Of a stretch of DNA of 64,000 nt, positions 23,550 through 34,171 are shown in pieces. The stretch comes from Tubulanus polymorphus (taxonomy: Eukaryota; Nemertea; Palaeonemertea; Tubulaniformes; Tubulanidae). Location: assembly GCF_964204645.1 (NCBI RefSeq), contig NC_134034.1:4434072-4498071 (forward strand). Reading direction: 5' to 3'. The notes beneath the pieces were generated by a model. It worked only from the letters and a program-made list of their open reading frames with translations, was not told where the DNA came from and did not search any database. Each line of letters begins with the position of its first letter. The stretch's first letter is position 1. The translations under genes were made by a program, and so were the position numbers.

Positions 23550-25305
23550 AATAAAGAAGTTTCCAGTTTCTAGGCGCCATTTTGTGGCGGTCCCGCGAGG
23601 TCCCCATTGTTGCGATAATTTGCGCTCATTTTTAAAACATACGTTTAGATTGAATATCATATAGTTATGCAGTCCCTTGCTCGACGAAATCAATTTACAC
23701 ACCATTTTAAAGGAAATGAAATGCAGATATTTGCTGGCGATTCTTGGAATTTTTGAACGCAACAATTGAGAACAGTGACGATGTGAAACCAAGGACCGCA
23801 TATCTTAACCGTGCGTAAAAGAAATCGCAATATTTATTAATTTTAAAATATCTAAGTATCGCTTAAAGCTATATTTCCAATTTTCACAGAGGTTAAAGAG
23901 GGTTATTTGCAGTTAAAGCCTGCGTTGAATTTTTCAAAATATATTTCCTGACGACTGATCTGTACCCGCTTGAGTTTGAGATTACGCAAAAGGGGTCTCC
24001 CACTGCGCATTGCAATTTCACTGAACATTGAGATTTGCGACAAGAAATTTTTAAATGCAATTTGATTTCTTCACATTTTCCATGGGGATATTTTGAGATG
24101 ATAATCCATATCTTCTTTGTACCGTATTTTGGCGGGAGCAATTCGTTAATCTGGTTTCGGGATCCGGTTTGTCCCGCTATTGAAGTGTGAACGGCCCAGT
24201 TGAGGAATTGTCGTATACAGCCCGTCCAGCCTAGCGCCGATTTTGTGTTCGGTGAAATCAAACGTTTTAGAGTCGATGGTGAAATGTGCCAGTCAATTTA
24301 AACGCTTAGGACATATTTAACACATATCTCTCTCTGGTAATCCCTCATTCTGGGATCATACGATGAATTTAATGAATCTCAACCTTCTTGCTGGAAAACA
24401 TCGACCAGAAAACCTTACTGATATAAAATTCCAATATAATATTTAAAGGGGTTCATATCTGTCCCCCATTTGATATTCTGTTTTAGGGGGTCAACGTCCA
24501 GTTTGGCAACTTTCAGCTGCGCCGCATATTCAAAACTATATAAAAACTTAGATTTTTTTCTAGTGTCCAACCATGAGTGGTACATTCGGTTGAAACGCAA
24601 ATTAGTTTCTCAACTAGGCCACATTTGCAACCAACACAGAAAGTCCCCACTCTAACAAGAAATCCTTTAATTTCCCAACGCTAAAAAACTCGAATTCATC
24701 AAAACACTCAAAGTCCATTTTCAACCATACGAAAATAAAGGTAATATATAACCATCAGAAGCAATATTGATAATTACAAACCAGTATAAAATCTTATTTT
24801 TGCGATTTCTTTTCACAAATCTCAATGTTCAGTGAAATGGCGGTGCGCAGTGGGAGACCCCTTTTGCGCGTAATCTCCAACTCAAGCGGGTACAGATCAG
24901 TCGTCAGGGAAGACATTTTAAAAAATTCAACGCAGGCTTTAACTGCAAATAACCCTCTTTAACCTCTGTGAAAATTGGAAATATAGCTTTAAGAGATACT
25001 AAGATATTTTAAAATTAATAAATATTGCGATTTCTTTTACGCACGGTTAAGATATGCGGTCCTTGGTTTCACATCGTCACTGTTCTCAATTGTTGCGTTC
25101 AAAAATTCCAAGAATCGCCAGCAAATATCTGCATTTCATTTCCTTTAAAATGGTGTGTAAATTGATTTCGTCGAGCAAGGGACTGCAGAACTATATGATA
25201 TTCAATCTAAACGTATGTTTTAAAAATGAGCGCAAATTATCGCAACAATGGGGACCTCGCGGGACCGCCACAAAATGGCGCCTAGAAACTGGAAACTTCT
25301 TTATT
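23550..25305. mobile_element. Foldback element with about 490-bp terminal inverted repeats
   Basis: The left arm 23550-24050 begins AATAAAGAAGTTTCCAGTTT, and its inverted partner runs about 24814-25305 with only scattered differences. The outer ends match to the base; the flanks (GCGACT and GGGTGT) show no clear target duplication. The 760-bp middle has no coding frame. The two similar protein frames inside the arms (both containing MRSLVSHRHC) are mirror images of each other produced by the inverted repeat, so they are not independent evidence for a gene. Recent insertion is likely given arm similarity. Confidence 0.85.
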
Positions 25306-27284
25306 GGGTGTTAACAGTAGTCAAATATATAAGCCAACATTTAGGAACTGGGTCCTGAGATCGAAATAAGGTCTTATTCGCTTACTTTCAGTGGAAACAA
25401 CTCGTAAAATGACTACCGCGACCTCGACAATTAAAATGAAGATCTGTAAAAATGTTTAAGATTCAAATATGTACAACTGCTACCTACAGTTTATTATCAG
25501 TTTTTAGCAATTCTGATTCGTGTTGCCATTCGTGGTACCTCTCTTCAAGATTGTAGATTGGTGAGATTCAAAGCTCGTGTGTCAGAGAATTCAGCCTTAG
25601 AGAATCATGATGAACCACGCCAGATGGAGGGTATTTTATACAATTCCAGTATAAGAGGCTTAGCTCAGACATTGCGAACTCGGTGGTGTCAATCTGGAAT
25701 AAATGTTAATCATTGCATACATAATGAACGGCTTTACCGAATTCTATTGAAATAGTTTTCCACCCCAACAAATTAGAATCTGCCGTTTCAGGTTTGAATA
25801 CGATACACATCAATTCAAGTTTACTCAGTGCATCAAAACATAGTTGAAAATCTATAGGACTATTCAAGTAGCCCCATAGCCTTGACATATCTGCGGCATA
25901 TATAAAGGGCCTACCATACGTCTGCAACCATCAAAATAACACGCTCATGGGTTCGGTGGACGGAAACGCCCCCTAAAAAAATGGTACTGGCTACGGTGAA
26001 GTACGGTACAGCTTATAATCAAATTGACGCATCAATTGACGAATTATGCGCATCGTTCGTGTGTTGAACGCATTATGTTCTAGTTAATCGTAGTTCCAAT
26101 TGAAACGCGTCGTACACGCGATTGGATGACGTTTTAAAACCGATACATCGATGTACGGTACGCGTTTTATTTATTTTCAAAAGGCCGATCAATGTCCGTT
26201 TTACACGTAAACGAAACGGTAAATAAACGTTAACGATGTCAGTTTGATTCTTAACCTTAGAATGCCCCTGTGCGAATCGGAAAAAAAGAGCAATTGATAT
26301 TGTTGAAAATTTTTAAACTTGACCCCACACCTTCGAACACTTTTGAAAAAATGTGCATTAAGTGTTTAATTAATCCAACCAATTTTATTTAAGAAGGAAG
26401 GTCTTCGGAGAATTTTGATTTAAAAAACACGTGTAATCGTCTACAGGGTCGCTTGGTTAGAATTTTGAAGAAACCGCATATTCATTGACGACTTATTCGA
26501 CACCGTGAGTGTTACTGCATTGGAACTTGTCGATCTCTTAATCATCCGCGCGGAGGTCCAGTGAAGTAGAATTCCCCCTGTACACAATGCAAAAAAGAGC
26601 AGCAAGTATAGTTAAAAAACGTTTAGTCTAGACCCTGCAAGCCCCTGGCTTCTAATTCGTCGGAGGCTATTTTTGCGCAGCCCGATAGCCCTGAAATTCC
26701 CCAGGCTTATAGGGACGCAATAGGTGGTTAGCTATTAAAAACGCACGTACACATGTGCGGTGGACGGTAACTTACCTATAAAAACCGTAAAAGATATTGT
26801 ATTCATTGATATTTTCGAAATTCTTAAAACCATATACACTGAATATCTAGTTATTTCAAACAATTAATTTCTGTATATAAACATCTATATTTGTCCACAG
26901 GGGGCACGTGGTTAGAATTTTGAAGATACCGTTTATTCGTAAACGACTTATACGATTCACTGGGAATGCAGTCTCAAATGTTTTGTGACTTTCTCAAAAT
27001 GTATCAAAAATTTAAGTAATTTTTAGTTCATAAGTCTTCAAATATTCATAAATGAACAGTTAAAAATTGTTGAAACATGTCGACTCAGCCGTAAAATCAA
27101 CCCATTCACAGTCCCGAATGTGGGATAATGTCGGGCTTTAGAGAACATAATGCCCCCGAGGTCTTCACATTTACAGATAAGATTATGTAAGCGTGTCGCG
27201 CGTTACACCGGATAGGCACACAATAGAAATATGAGCCGCACGTTCATTGATCATCACCAATTAAGAGGACCGCTATTGTGAAAA
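25306..27284. other. Gene-free stretch
   Basis: AT-rich. Two related spots contain CGGTGGACGG (about 25955 and 26759) followed by TAAAAA/CTATAAAAA, suggesting fragments of one dispersed repeat. No coding frame supported. Confidence 0.5.
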
Positions 27285-27532
27285 TTGACCTTGGGAGGAA
27301 TATTCCTCCCAAAGTCAATCGATGGAAACTTGACCAAGGGGTCTGATATTCAAACAATTGACTTTGGGAGGAATATTCCTCCCAAGGTCAAACGAAGAGA
27401 ATTTGACCTTCAGTTCTGATATTCAAAGTATCGACTTCGGGAGGAATATTCCTCCGACTGTCAAACGAAGGAAAATGGACCTAGGTCTGATATTCGAAAT
27501 ATTGACTTTGGGATGAATATTCGTCCAAACCT
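27285..27532. repeat. Tandem array of four palindromes, period about 72 bp
   Basis: Each unit carries TTGACTTTGGGAGGAATATTCCTCCCAAGGTCAA or a variant: copies lie at about 27285-27318, 27358-27391, 27431-27464 and 27502-27532 (spacing 73, 73, 71). The core GGGAGGAATATTCCTCCC is a perfect palindrome in the first two and decays in the last. The linkers share TCTGATATTC. Confidence 0.85.
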
Positions 27533-27540
27533 CTAACGCT

Positions 27541-28541
27541 AAAAACCTGAGCTTTTAGAATGATAGGTCTACATAAATGATATTGATGTAATTGTTTTTA
27601 ATGAATAGTATACTATAGCGACGAAACCAGACATATTTGGGCAATTTGATTATTAATATACACTGTATTTGAGGGTCTGCGACAAATAATTTTAGAAAGT
27701 TAAATAGCTGTAGTACAGGTTCTAATAATGAGCCTAATATAGTCTTCACATCGCAATCAGTTGTTAGAATGCATCTTCCTTTTTCTTGTTTTGATCTGAG
27801 ACCACTAGTTAAATTTTTTTCTTGATTGATTCACGCTGGGAGGTCTACATCAAATTATATTGTTGATCAAATCAATTATGTTTCAACTGCGAATTCACAT
27901 TTCATATTGATATTAATAATCAATATTACTCATCATTATATAGCGCACTGCTGCAAATTGTAACCAGTGTGCTTTTCATGGGTATAAAATAAACACAAGT
28001 TGAAGAAATCGAATTTGAAATACGTGGATAATAAAAAATAAGTTGAAGGTATGGCGGAGAGATCTGACGAAAAGAAACAACAAACGATATGGGCGCCAAA
28101 TTGACCCATGCCTAATTGCCCGACCAAATAGTCCGACCAGACCTGAGTTAAATTAAGCCGAGTCAAATTAGCGTGTTTATTTAAACTGGTTCTGGAAGTC
28201 AGTCACTTCGCATTGCTTAAGTATGGACTCGTTTTAGAGTCTCTTCAAGCATTGTTTAGTATCGAATGAATGAGTTTGCATTTGAATGTGAAATAAATTT
28301 GAAAATGAAAATCAGCGCGCTCTTTGGTAAGCCATGAAAACAATTAAAGTCGGACCCTAATTCGAGCCAATTTGTTTGCAAATTAGCCATTGTCCTAGTT
28401 TTAACTTCTGATTTGTACCCTGTATAGGCCGGTTTATATTTCTGTTTGTACTCTTTCATAGAAATTCGACAGATATCAAATGGCATCTTTGATTACAGAC
28501 ACTGTTGACCGGTACACACCAATATGTCCATCCATCTGACA
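27541..28541. other. Gene-free stretch
   Basis: AT-rich, only short frames without recognisable motifs; I see nothing to annotate. Confidence 0.5.
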
Positions 28542-28579
28542 TACGAGCAATTATCTCATTAATGAGATAATTGCTCGTA
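28542..28579. repeat. Perfect 38-bp palindrome
   Basis: The 19-base half TACGAGCAATTATCTCATT is followed at once by its exact reverse complement, with no spacer. It could extrude as a cruciform. No flanking repeat is visible. Confidence 0.9.
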
Positions 28580-29377
28580 GATCCGACAGCTACGTTTTAC
28601 AACTAGAAGTGCATAAAATCAGATTCCTAATGATATTACATGTATTACTATAAAGAATAAGTTGTTAATTATGATTAAATTCAAAGAGAATTGAGAAAAT
28701 ATCTTGCTTTGAATGGCTTTTAATCAAATATTGGAAAGGGCGATTTTGAAGGGGGAATTTTATCCGCGGTGTCACTGCTAATCGAGTAATCAAGAAGCAC
28801 AAACTCCCTAAGGTGATAAAGTGTTTTAAGCAGATCTTTTCCGATTGTGATCCCAATATATGAATTGCACATGGAACTATTATGTATAAACACCTCTCAC
28901 AATTTACGTGATGACTGAGTGGCGTCCTTTTGCACAAGCTATATTACACCGTGATGAAAAGCCTTTTATAGTTTAGAGTTGGATTTCTCGATGTATAAAT
29001 GCAAGGAGGGTCAGAAGCTTTATGCTCAATAACATTAGGTTCCTATAAATGTTTGCTATGGATTTCAAAATAAAAGAAAAATCTACGTTTAAATGAGATA
29101 TCTGTTTCATTACTCGTGATATATCGAGGAATCTATGCAATGAAATTTGACGATTTCAAAATTATTACAAAATGAGCAAACTTTGTGATATCTGCTAACA
29201 GTATAAATGCAAGCGTATATGCGGATTTGCGTGATATGTAATAAATATCGTAGCGAATAATCAAAGTGAGAAAAGTATCTACCGTAGCTAGAGATGATAA
29301 TGAGTCTCATATCCAGAATATCTGAACCAAAATATCTCCCTCAAAAAACCTTCAACCATTCAAAAATACATAGGAAT

Positions 29378-30141
29378 ATGGTTGTAGGTAAAAATCTCCC
29401 TGGTAAAAATCCCCTAGGTAAATATCCCCTGTGGAAAGACCCAAAATATTCAAAGTAGGTAAAAATCCCCACTCGGTGATTTTCAAAGACATTTCAAAGC
29501 AAAATGTTTCTCCAATTTTATTAATTTGCTATGAGACTGAAATATGTTAGAACTGTGCAATGAAATCTTTCGTTGCGATAAATTCTTAAGTAAAACTCTT
29601 AGCATAAAATAAATTGTTAGAATTGATAAGAATAATAAATTTTAATTTGTAATATCTAAAGATTCGAACAGGAGTATTTTTGAACTGCGGACTCTTGTTA
29701 ACTGTGGTATATTTCAGCTGTGCGATGCCAAAAATCATTAGAAATAATGTTCTTTTGATTTGAAATATTTTAGATTCAAGCTAGTGTAATATATTTGAAA
29801 TGTGCGATGAACCCTTCCATTAAGCTGTGCGATCACTTTATTTACCAATTTAGTAGTAATGAACAATGTTAATTTTGTAGTATGTTTTAATTCAAATAGT
29901 ATATACTATAGTTTGTATACTCATGATATCATTATGGTGTTTCACAGTAAAATATGAATAAATTGGATATATGTATCAATAATATGAATTAATTGACCTT
30001 AAGATTGTATCTACAATCCATTCAAAAGGAGGGGGATTTCTACCTACACTAAAGAATCAGGGATTTTTACCGAGAGGATTTTAACCTAGGGGATTGTTAC
30101 CTAGGGTATTTTTTACCCAGATGATTTTTGCCGCTAACCAT
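29378..30141. mobile_element. Non-autonomous element with multiple GGTAAAAATCCCC end motifs
   Basis: The left end has TAGGTAAAAATCTCCC, GGTAAAAATCCCC, TAGGTAAATATCCCC and a further GGTAAAAATCCCC at 29465. The right end carries the same words inverted (GGGATTTTTACC, CCTAGGGGATTGTTACC, TAGGGTATTTTTTACCC), ending with CGCTAACCATAG against the left ATATGGTTG. Several repeats of a transposase-binding-like word near both ends are typical of DNA transposons. Internally, TGTGCGATG occurs at least four times. No coding frame. Confidence 0.6.
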
Positions 30142-30424
30142 AGATGTAGTTTGTAATTTTGAATAATGGCCTTGGCAATGCACTAATTATGAACAATTTA
30201 CTTTGTTTTGTTGAATTAACTACTTGTAATCAATTCACTATAGAACTATGGAGGTCATTGCATTATAGAAATTAAACTGTTGACAAGTTGTAATAAATCT
30301 CTATAGATGAAACGATTTTAAAGAAAATGCATTATGTTTGTAGTTTCTATTCAACTACTATTGACTGTGCACCTCGGGCACAATCAACTCGTCATCTCCA
30401 TGATTTCTATCACACATCATCAGC

Positions 30425-30693
30425 TGCCATTGAAATCACGATAGGTAGAACACAATATCCGTGTTGACGCGATGAGGAGAGAATCCCACAATGATAATAA
30501 AAAGTCCGAAAATGAAACTTCGAGATAGTAGTTTATTTCAACGTTTCGACTATATCCTAATAGTCATCTTCAGGAATAATGAGAAGATGACTATTAGGAT
30601 ATAGTCGAAACGTTGAAATAAACTACTATCTCGAAGTTTCATTTTCGGACTTTTTATTATCATTGTGGGATTCTCTCCTCATGCCATTGAAAT
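30425..30693. mobile_element. Insert with perfect 100-bp inverted arms, flanked by a 12-bp direct repeat
   Basis: Arms 30472-30571 and 30583-30682 are exact reverse complements around an 11-base loop (AGGAATAATGA). TGCCATTGAAAT stands at 30425-30436 and again at 30682-30693, as a target duplication would. The minus strand of the left arm reads CCTGAAGATGACTATTAGGA then TATAGTCGAAACGTTG, a word order often seen at the ends of Penelope-like retroelements and close to a hammerhead ribozyme core (CTGANGA, stem, GAAA) but with one extra base after the first block. Confidence 0.7.
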
Positions 30694-31279
30694 ATTTGAT
30701 TAGGCAGTCCTATCAAAAGTAGCGTAAATTGATACATGCGAATAATTGATATTTCCAAAGGGTTTTTGTTACTGGCTCGTTTACATGGGAATGGTCGAAA
30801 TTCCCCGTTAAGAATCCCCCGAGAAATCCCATTGAAGAGGTTATGATTTGCTGCTGTAGGCCTGTTTTTTCGTTTGTATTGCAAAATTTAGTCCAAACTA
30901 ACTGGAATCGTTTAAAATTGATTTCTGTGAAAATTTTCAATTTTTCCCCACATGTCAACAAGTGCCTTTCAAATCAGAATAGATTCCGATTGCGAAATAA
31001 TGATTGTAGCAATTTTTTTAGTATTATTTATCTAGGTTTGATACGTCAAGATTTCAGTAAAAAGGGCAACTTTATCGTTTATGTTAGCGAAGCTTGGTAT
31101 ACAAGCAGGCTGACAATAACAAGCCACTGCATTTTATGGGGTTAGTCTTTGTATAGCTCTTTATCTATAGAAAGTCAGTGATTAAGCCCTAAGTAAATAT
31201 TGCTCAATTAAAGAGAATTCATTATGATGAGCAATGTACTAGCGATGACAGGCCTATGAGGCACCCGTAAATCAAAAAT

Positions 31280-31500
31280 ATATTTCGCTGTGCGATGCGA
31301 AAATTATTGAAAATAATAAAACTTTTAATTTGAAATCGCTTAAATCAAAGCTAGTGTAATATATTTGAACTTCCTAGCGATATATTTGTCCCGTGCGATA
31401 ACTTTTAGTATTAATTTAGTATTAATGAAGTATATCAATCTTTGGGTGAACGGAAAAAATGGCCTACGGAAAAATTGCCGCTAAATGAATATTAGAATTT
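31280..31500. repeat. Second, partial copy of the 29.4-30.1 kb element
   Basis: ATATATTTCGCTGTGCGATG, CAAAGCTAGTGTAATATATT and a terminal CCGCTAAA-like word follow in the same order as in 29708-29870 and at the right end of that element. The left end motifs are absent, so it is a truncated relic. Confidence 0.5.
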
Positions 31501-32157
31501 GCTCCTTTTGTAATAACTTTGAATTGTCAAATTCAACTGGACATTGGTGTATGCTGAATATCACGAACAACGAAACATTTATCCTTAAAAACGTTGATTT
31601 TCTTTTTCATCTTTCTTTATTTCAATAATAATCAATCGATTTTTAAGTCGAATTAATTACCAGGATAGCGACTTAATGTGTATTGTGCTTTTAAGTCAAC
31701 TAGTTTCCGAACCCATGGTATGTCAATCAAGACAGATCTTCGTCTAGAAAAAGTAAGATGCATTCTATCATGGACTCTAAAACGATTGATTCGCATAGCT
31801 GTTTATACTAGAACATGATTCTATTTGAGCCTATATACATTTCATGTAATGAACTATTGAATAAATCTATAAATTCACAGCTGTTACAGCTGTTACTATG
31901 ACGCCGAGACATATGAGTCATAATATTGCAAACGTGTAGAACACTCTAGAACCGGAACCAGATGACGTGGCAGGAACTGAACAGACGCTGTAACATTACG
32001 CTTAGGATATTCTATCTCTCGAAACGAAATTAGGAGTTTATAGTTTACAATTCTAAATCTAAATGTAAGTACTGTTTTTTGTAGTTATTAGGGCTATTAA
32101 ATATGAAACCTTTGGATATATTTAAGTGTATTTAGTATATCTTTTAGATGGCTTGAG
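31501..32157. other. Left flank of the Polinton-like element
   Basis: No gene seen. I compared it by eye with the right flank (45.93-46.11 kb) for terminal inverted repeats and found none, so the left end of the element is either truncated or further away. Confidence 0.45.
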
Positions 32158-32376
32158 TTGCCGCTAATATCTTTTAGATTAATAAAACGCCATACGCATC
32201 AAGAAGTGATAGAGAAACTCAAGATACTCTTTCTGACTGAGGAATCAACAGCAATGGATATCGAACCAATAGAAATTAGCACAAGAAACACAAGAATCGC
32301 CAAAAGATCGAAGAAGAAACTATATAAGAATTTCAAAAACATTAAGACTCCAATGATTAAGTTTAACATTTGTTGA
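32158..32376 (+). CDS. Unrecognised short frame at the left edge of the element
   Basis: A 72-residue basic frame (about a quarter Lys/Arg near its end, AKRSKKKLYKNFKNIK). I see no domain. It stands where the integrase N-terminus would be expected but does not show an HHCC motif or a catalytic Asp. It may be a chance frame or a remnant of another gene. Confidence 0.25.
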   Translation: MPLISFRLIKRHTHQEVIEKLKILFLTEESTAMDIEPIEISTRNTRIAKRSKKKLYKNFKNIKTPMIKFNIC

Positions 32377-32480
32377 TGTAGTTAAATATTTACCAGCAAT
32401 TGAAAAAATGTTTGTAATTATAAATTGTATTTATAGAAATCAAATGATGTATTGGAAGAAACGACTGAACAAATTGTATA

Positions 32481-33143
32481 ATGTATTGTGTAAATCTGAT
32501 TGATGAATTTTTATGTTCGGTCGTTTCTATTCAGAATGTAGATTCGTATATTCACGATGTAGATTATTTTTCAACACACTCAGATAAAAAAGCATCTATT
32601 ATAGAAAGATTTAATAAAACATTGAAAACTAGAATGTGGAAATATTTTACTGCTAATGAAACATATAAATATATCGATGTGTTAGATGATTTAGTGAAAG
32701 GTTATAATAATTCTAAACATAGTTCTATAAATATGAAACCTATACGAGCTAGAAAAGAAGATAATTCGGAAATAGTTTGGAATAATTTATATGGAGCATT
32801 TGTTAGACATGATTTCGGAGAACCTAAATTTAAAATAGGACAACACGTTAGAATATCTAAATATAGAAAAACATTTTATAAAGGTTATACCCAAAATTTT
32901 ACAGAAGAAATATTCAAGATTAAAAAGATAATATTAACTAAACCGTTTGTTTATAAATTAGAAGATTTAAAAGATGAAGAAATATTAGGTTATTTCTATG
33001 AACAAGAATTATCACTTGTACCAAATCCAGATGAGATAGAATACAAAATAGAAAAAGTATTGAAAACAAAAACTCTTAAAGGAAAAAAGTATTCTTTGGT
33101 GAAATATAAAGGATATGATGATAAATTTAATGAATGGAATTAA
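32481..33143 (+). pseudogene. Polinton integrase, C-terminal half with chromodomain
   Basis: The frame carries the last part of the rve core, with the third catalytic acid in KASIIERFNKTLKTRMWKYF, then the connecting region (YIDVLDDLVKGYNNSKHSS, a typical Polinton stretch), an SH3-like segment (FKIGQHVRISKYRKTFYKGY) and a chromodomain-like end (YEIEKVLK-type, VKYKGYDDKFNEWN). The zinc-binding domain and the first two catalytic Asp residues are absent, and the residues before about position 30 do not fit the family. The stop falls right after the chromodomain Trp, and the frame beyond it continues with basic residues, so the stop may be premature. The enzyme would insert element DNA; this copy cannot. 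Confidence 0.8.
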
Positions 33144-33165
33144 TCAAGTAAAATTAAAAAGATAA

Positions 33166-33777
33166 ATGAATAAAGATTTATTTATATTTGAACCGCATAA
33201 TATGTTAGTTACTGGTGTAACAAACTGTGGTAAAACACATTTCATATTAGATTTGTTAGAAACTATTTATAAGAATCATTTTGATAATATAATATTATTC
33301 TGCCCTACTTATGAAATGAATAAAACATATAATAGAGACATAGTTAAGATAAAAAAGTTTATTATATTAAATCCTAAAACAGTAAAAGAAAATTTAGATA
33401 ATTGTATAAAAATAGCAATTGATACTTATAAAGGATCAAATACATTATTCATTGTAGATGATTGCGCAAATTTACATGATTCAAAAGTGAGAGAAAGTGA
33501 GTTATGTTATTTAGCTTTCTCTGGAAGACATTTTGGGATAACAACATGGGTTTTAAATCAAAAATATAATTCAATTGTTAAAGACTTTAGGGAGAATATA
33601 AGATTTCTAGTTTTATTCTACAATAAAGATAGAAAATCTATGCAACAATCATTGGAAGAAAATCAAATTATACCTACTGAATTACATGATTGATATATGA
33701 ATACATTAAAGAATAATAAAGGTTCAAAATTATTACTGAGATTACAATTTCCCTATGAATATAAATTTATAAAATAA
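33166..33777 (+). pseudogene. A32/FtsK-like genome-packaging ATPase with an internal TGA
   Basis: Starts with the family's usual short lead (FEPHNMLVTGVTNCGKTHF). Walker A is GVTNCGKT (residues 17-24); Walker B is TLFIVDDC (about 105); the sensor region is SGRHFGITTWVLNQKYNSI. These match the pumping ATPases that load DNA into capsids of Polintons, adintoviruses and nucleocytoplasmic viruses. A TGA at 33691-33693 ends the frame at residue 175, but the same frame runs on for 27 more codons with the family's normal C-terminal end before a TAA at 33775. The TGA is therefore a nonsense change near the end; residual function of the truncated form is conceivable but unproven. The start overlaps nothing and lies 22 bp after the integrase stop. 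Confidence 0.85.
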
Positions 33778-34140
33778 CTATTTGTATACCTATGTATTAG
33801 ATACCCTATTAGATACCCAAATACCTGATACCCTATTAGATACCCTATTAGATATCTTAAATACTTAAAACCCCCTTTTTTAAAATAAATATTATTTATA
33901 CAATTTTCAACCAATTTATTTTTAGTTTTTCAACTAATATATGAATAAGTTTGAAAATAATAAAGGTTATTTATTATTACTGAGGTTTCAATTTCCATAT
34001 GAATATCTGTTTATAAAATAAGATATTGTATGTATTAGATTGTATTAGATTGTATTAGATATGTATTAGATACCTTAAATACCTTAAATACTTAAAACCC
34101 TTTTTTAAAATAGATATTATTTTTACAATTTTCAACCTCT
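33700..34140. repeat. Segmental tandem duplication of the ATPase 3' end with GATACCCTATTA repeats
   Basis: The last about 80 bp of the ATPase frame recur at 33941-34020 with about 80% similarity (AATAATAAAGGTT, TATTACTGAGG, CCATATGAATAT), including the stop. Each copy is followed by a cluster of ATTAGATACC-type words (33790-33860 and 34035-34080) and then by CTTAAAACCC, a T/A run and ACAATTTTCAACC. It lies exactly at the point where plus- and minus-strand genes converge. Confidence 0.8.
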
Positions 34141-34171
34141 ATTACTTTTTGAGTTAAATATAATTAATATC

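Noticed and set aside
23409-25314. Two homologous protein-coding genes in opposite orientation (MRSLVSHRHC frames)
   Set aside because: They are produced by the inverted arms of the foldback element; similarity is explained by the DNA repeat and no domain is visible.
27285-27532. CRISPR-like array
   Set aside because: Only four decaying palindromic repeats with similar, not unique, spacers, in animal DNA; a tandem satellite explains it.
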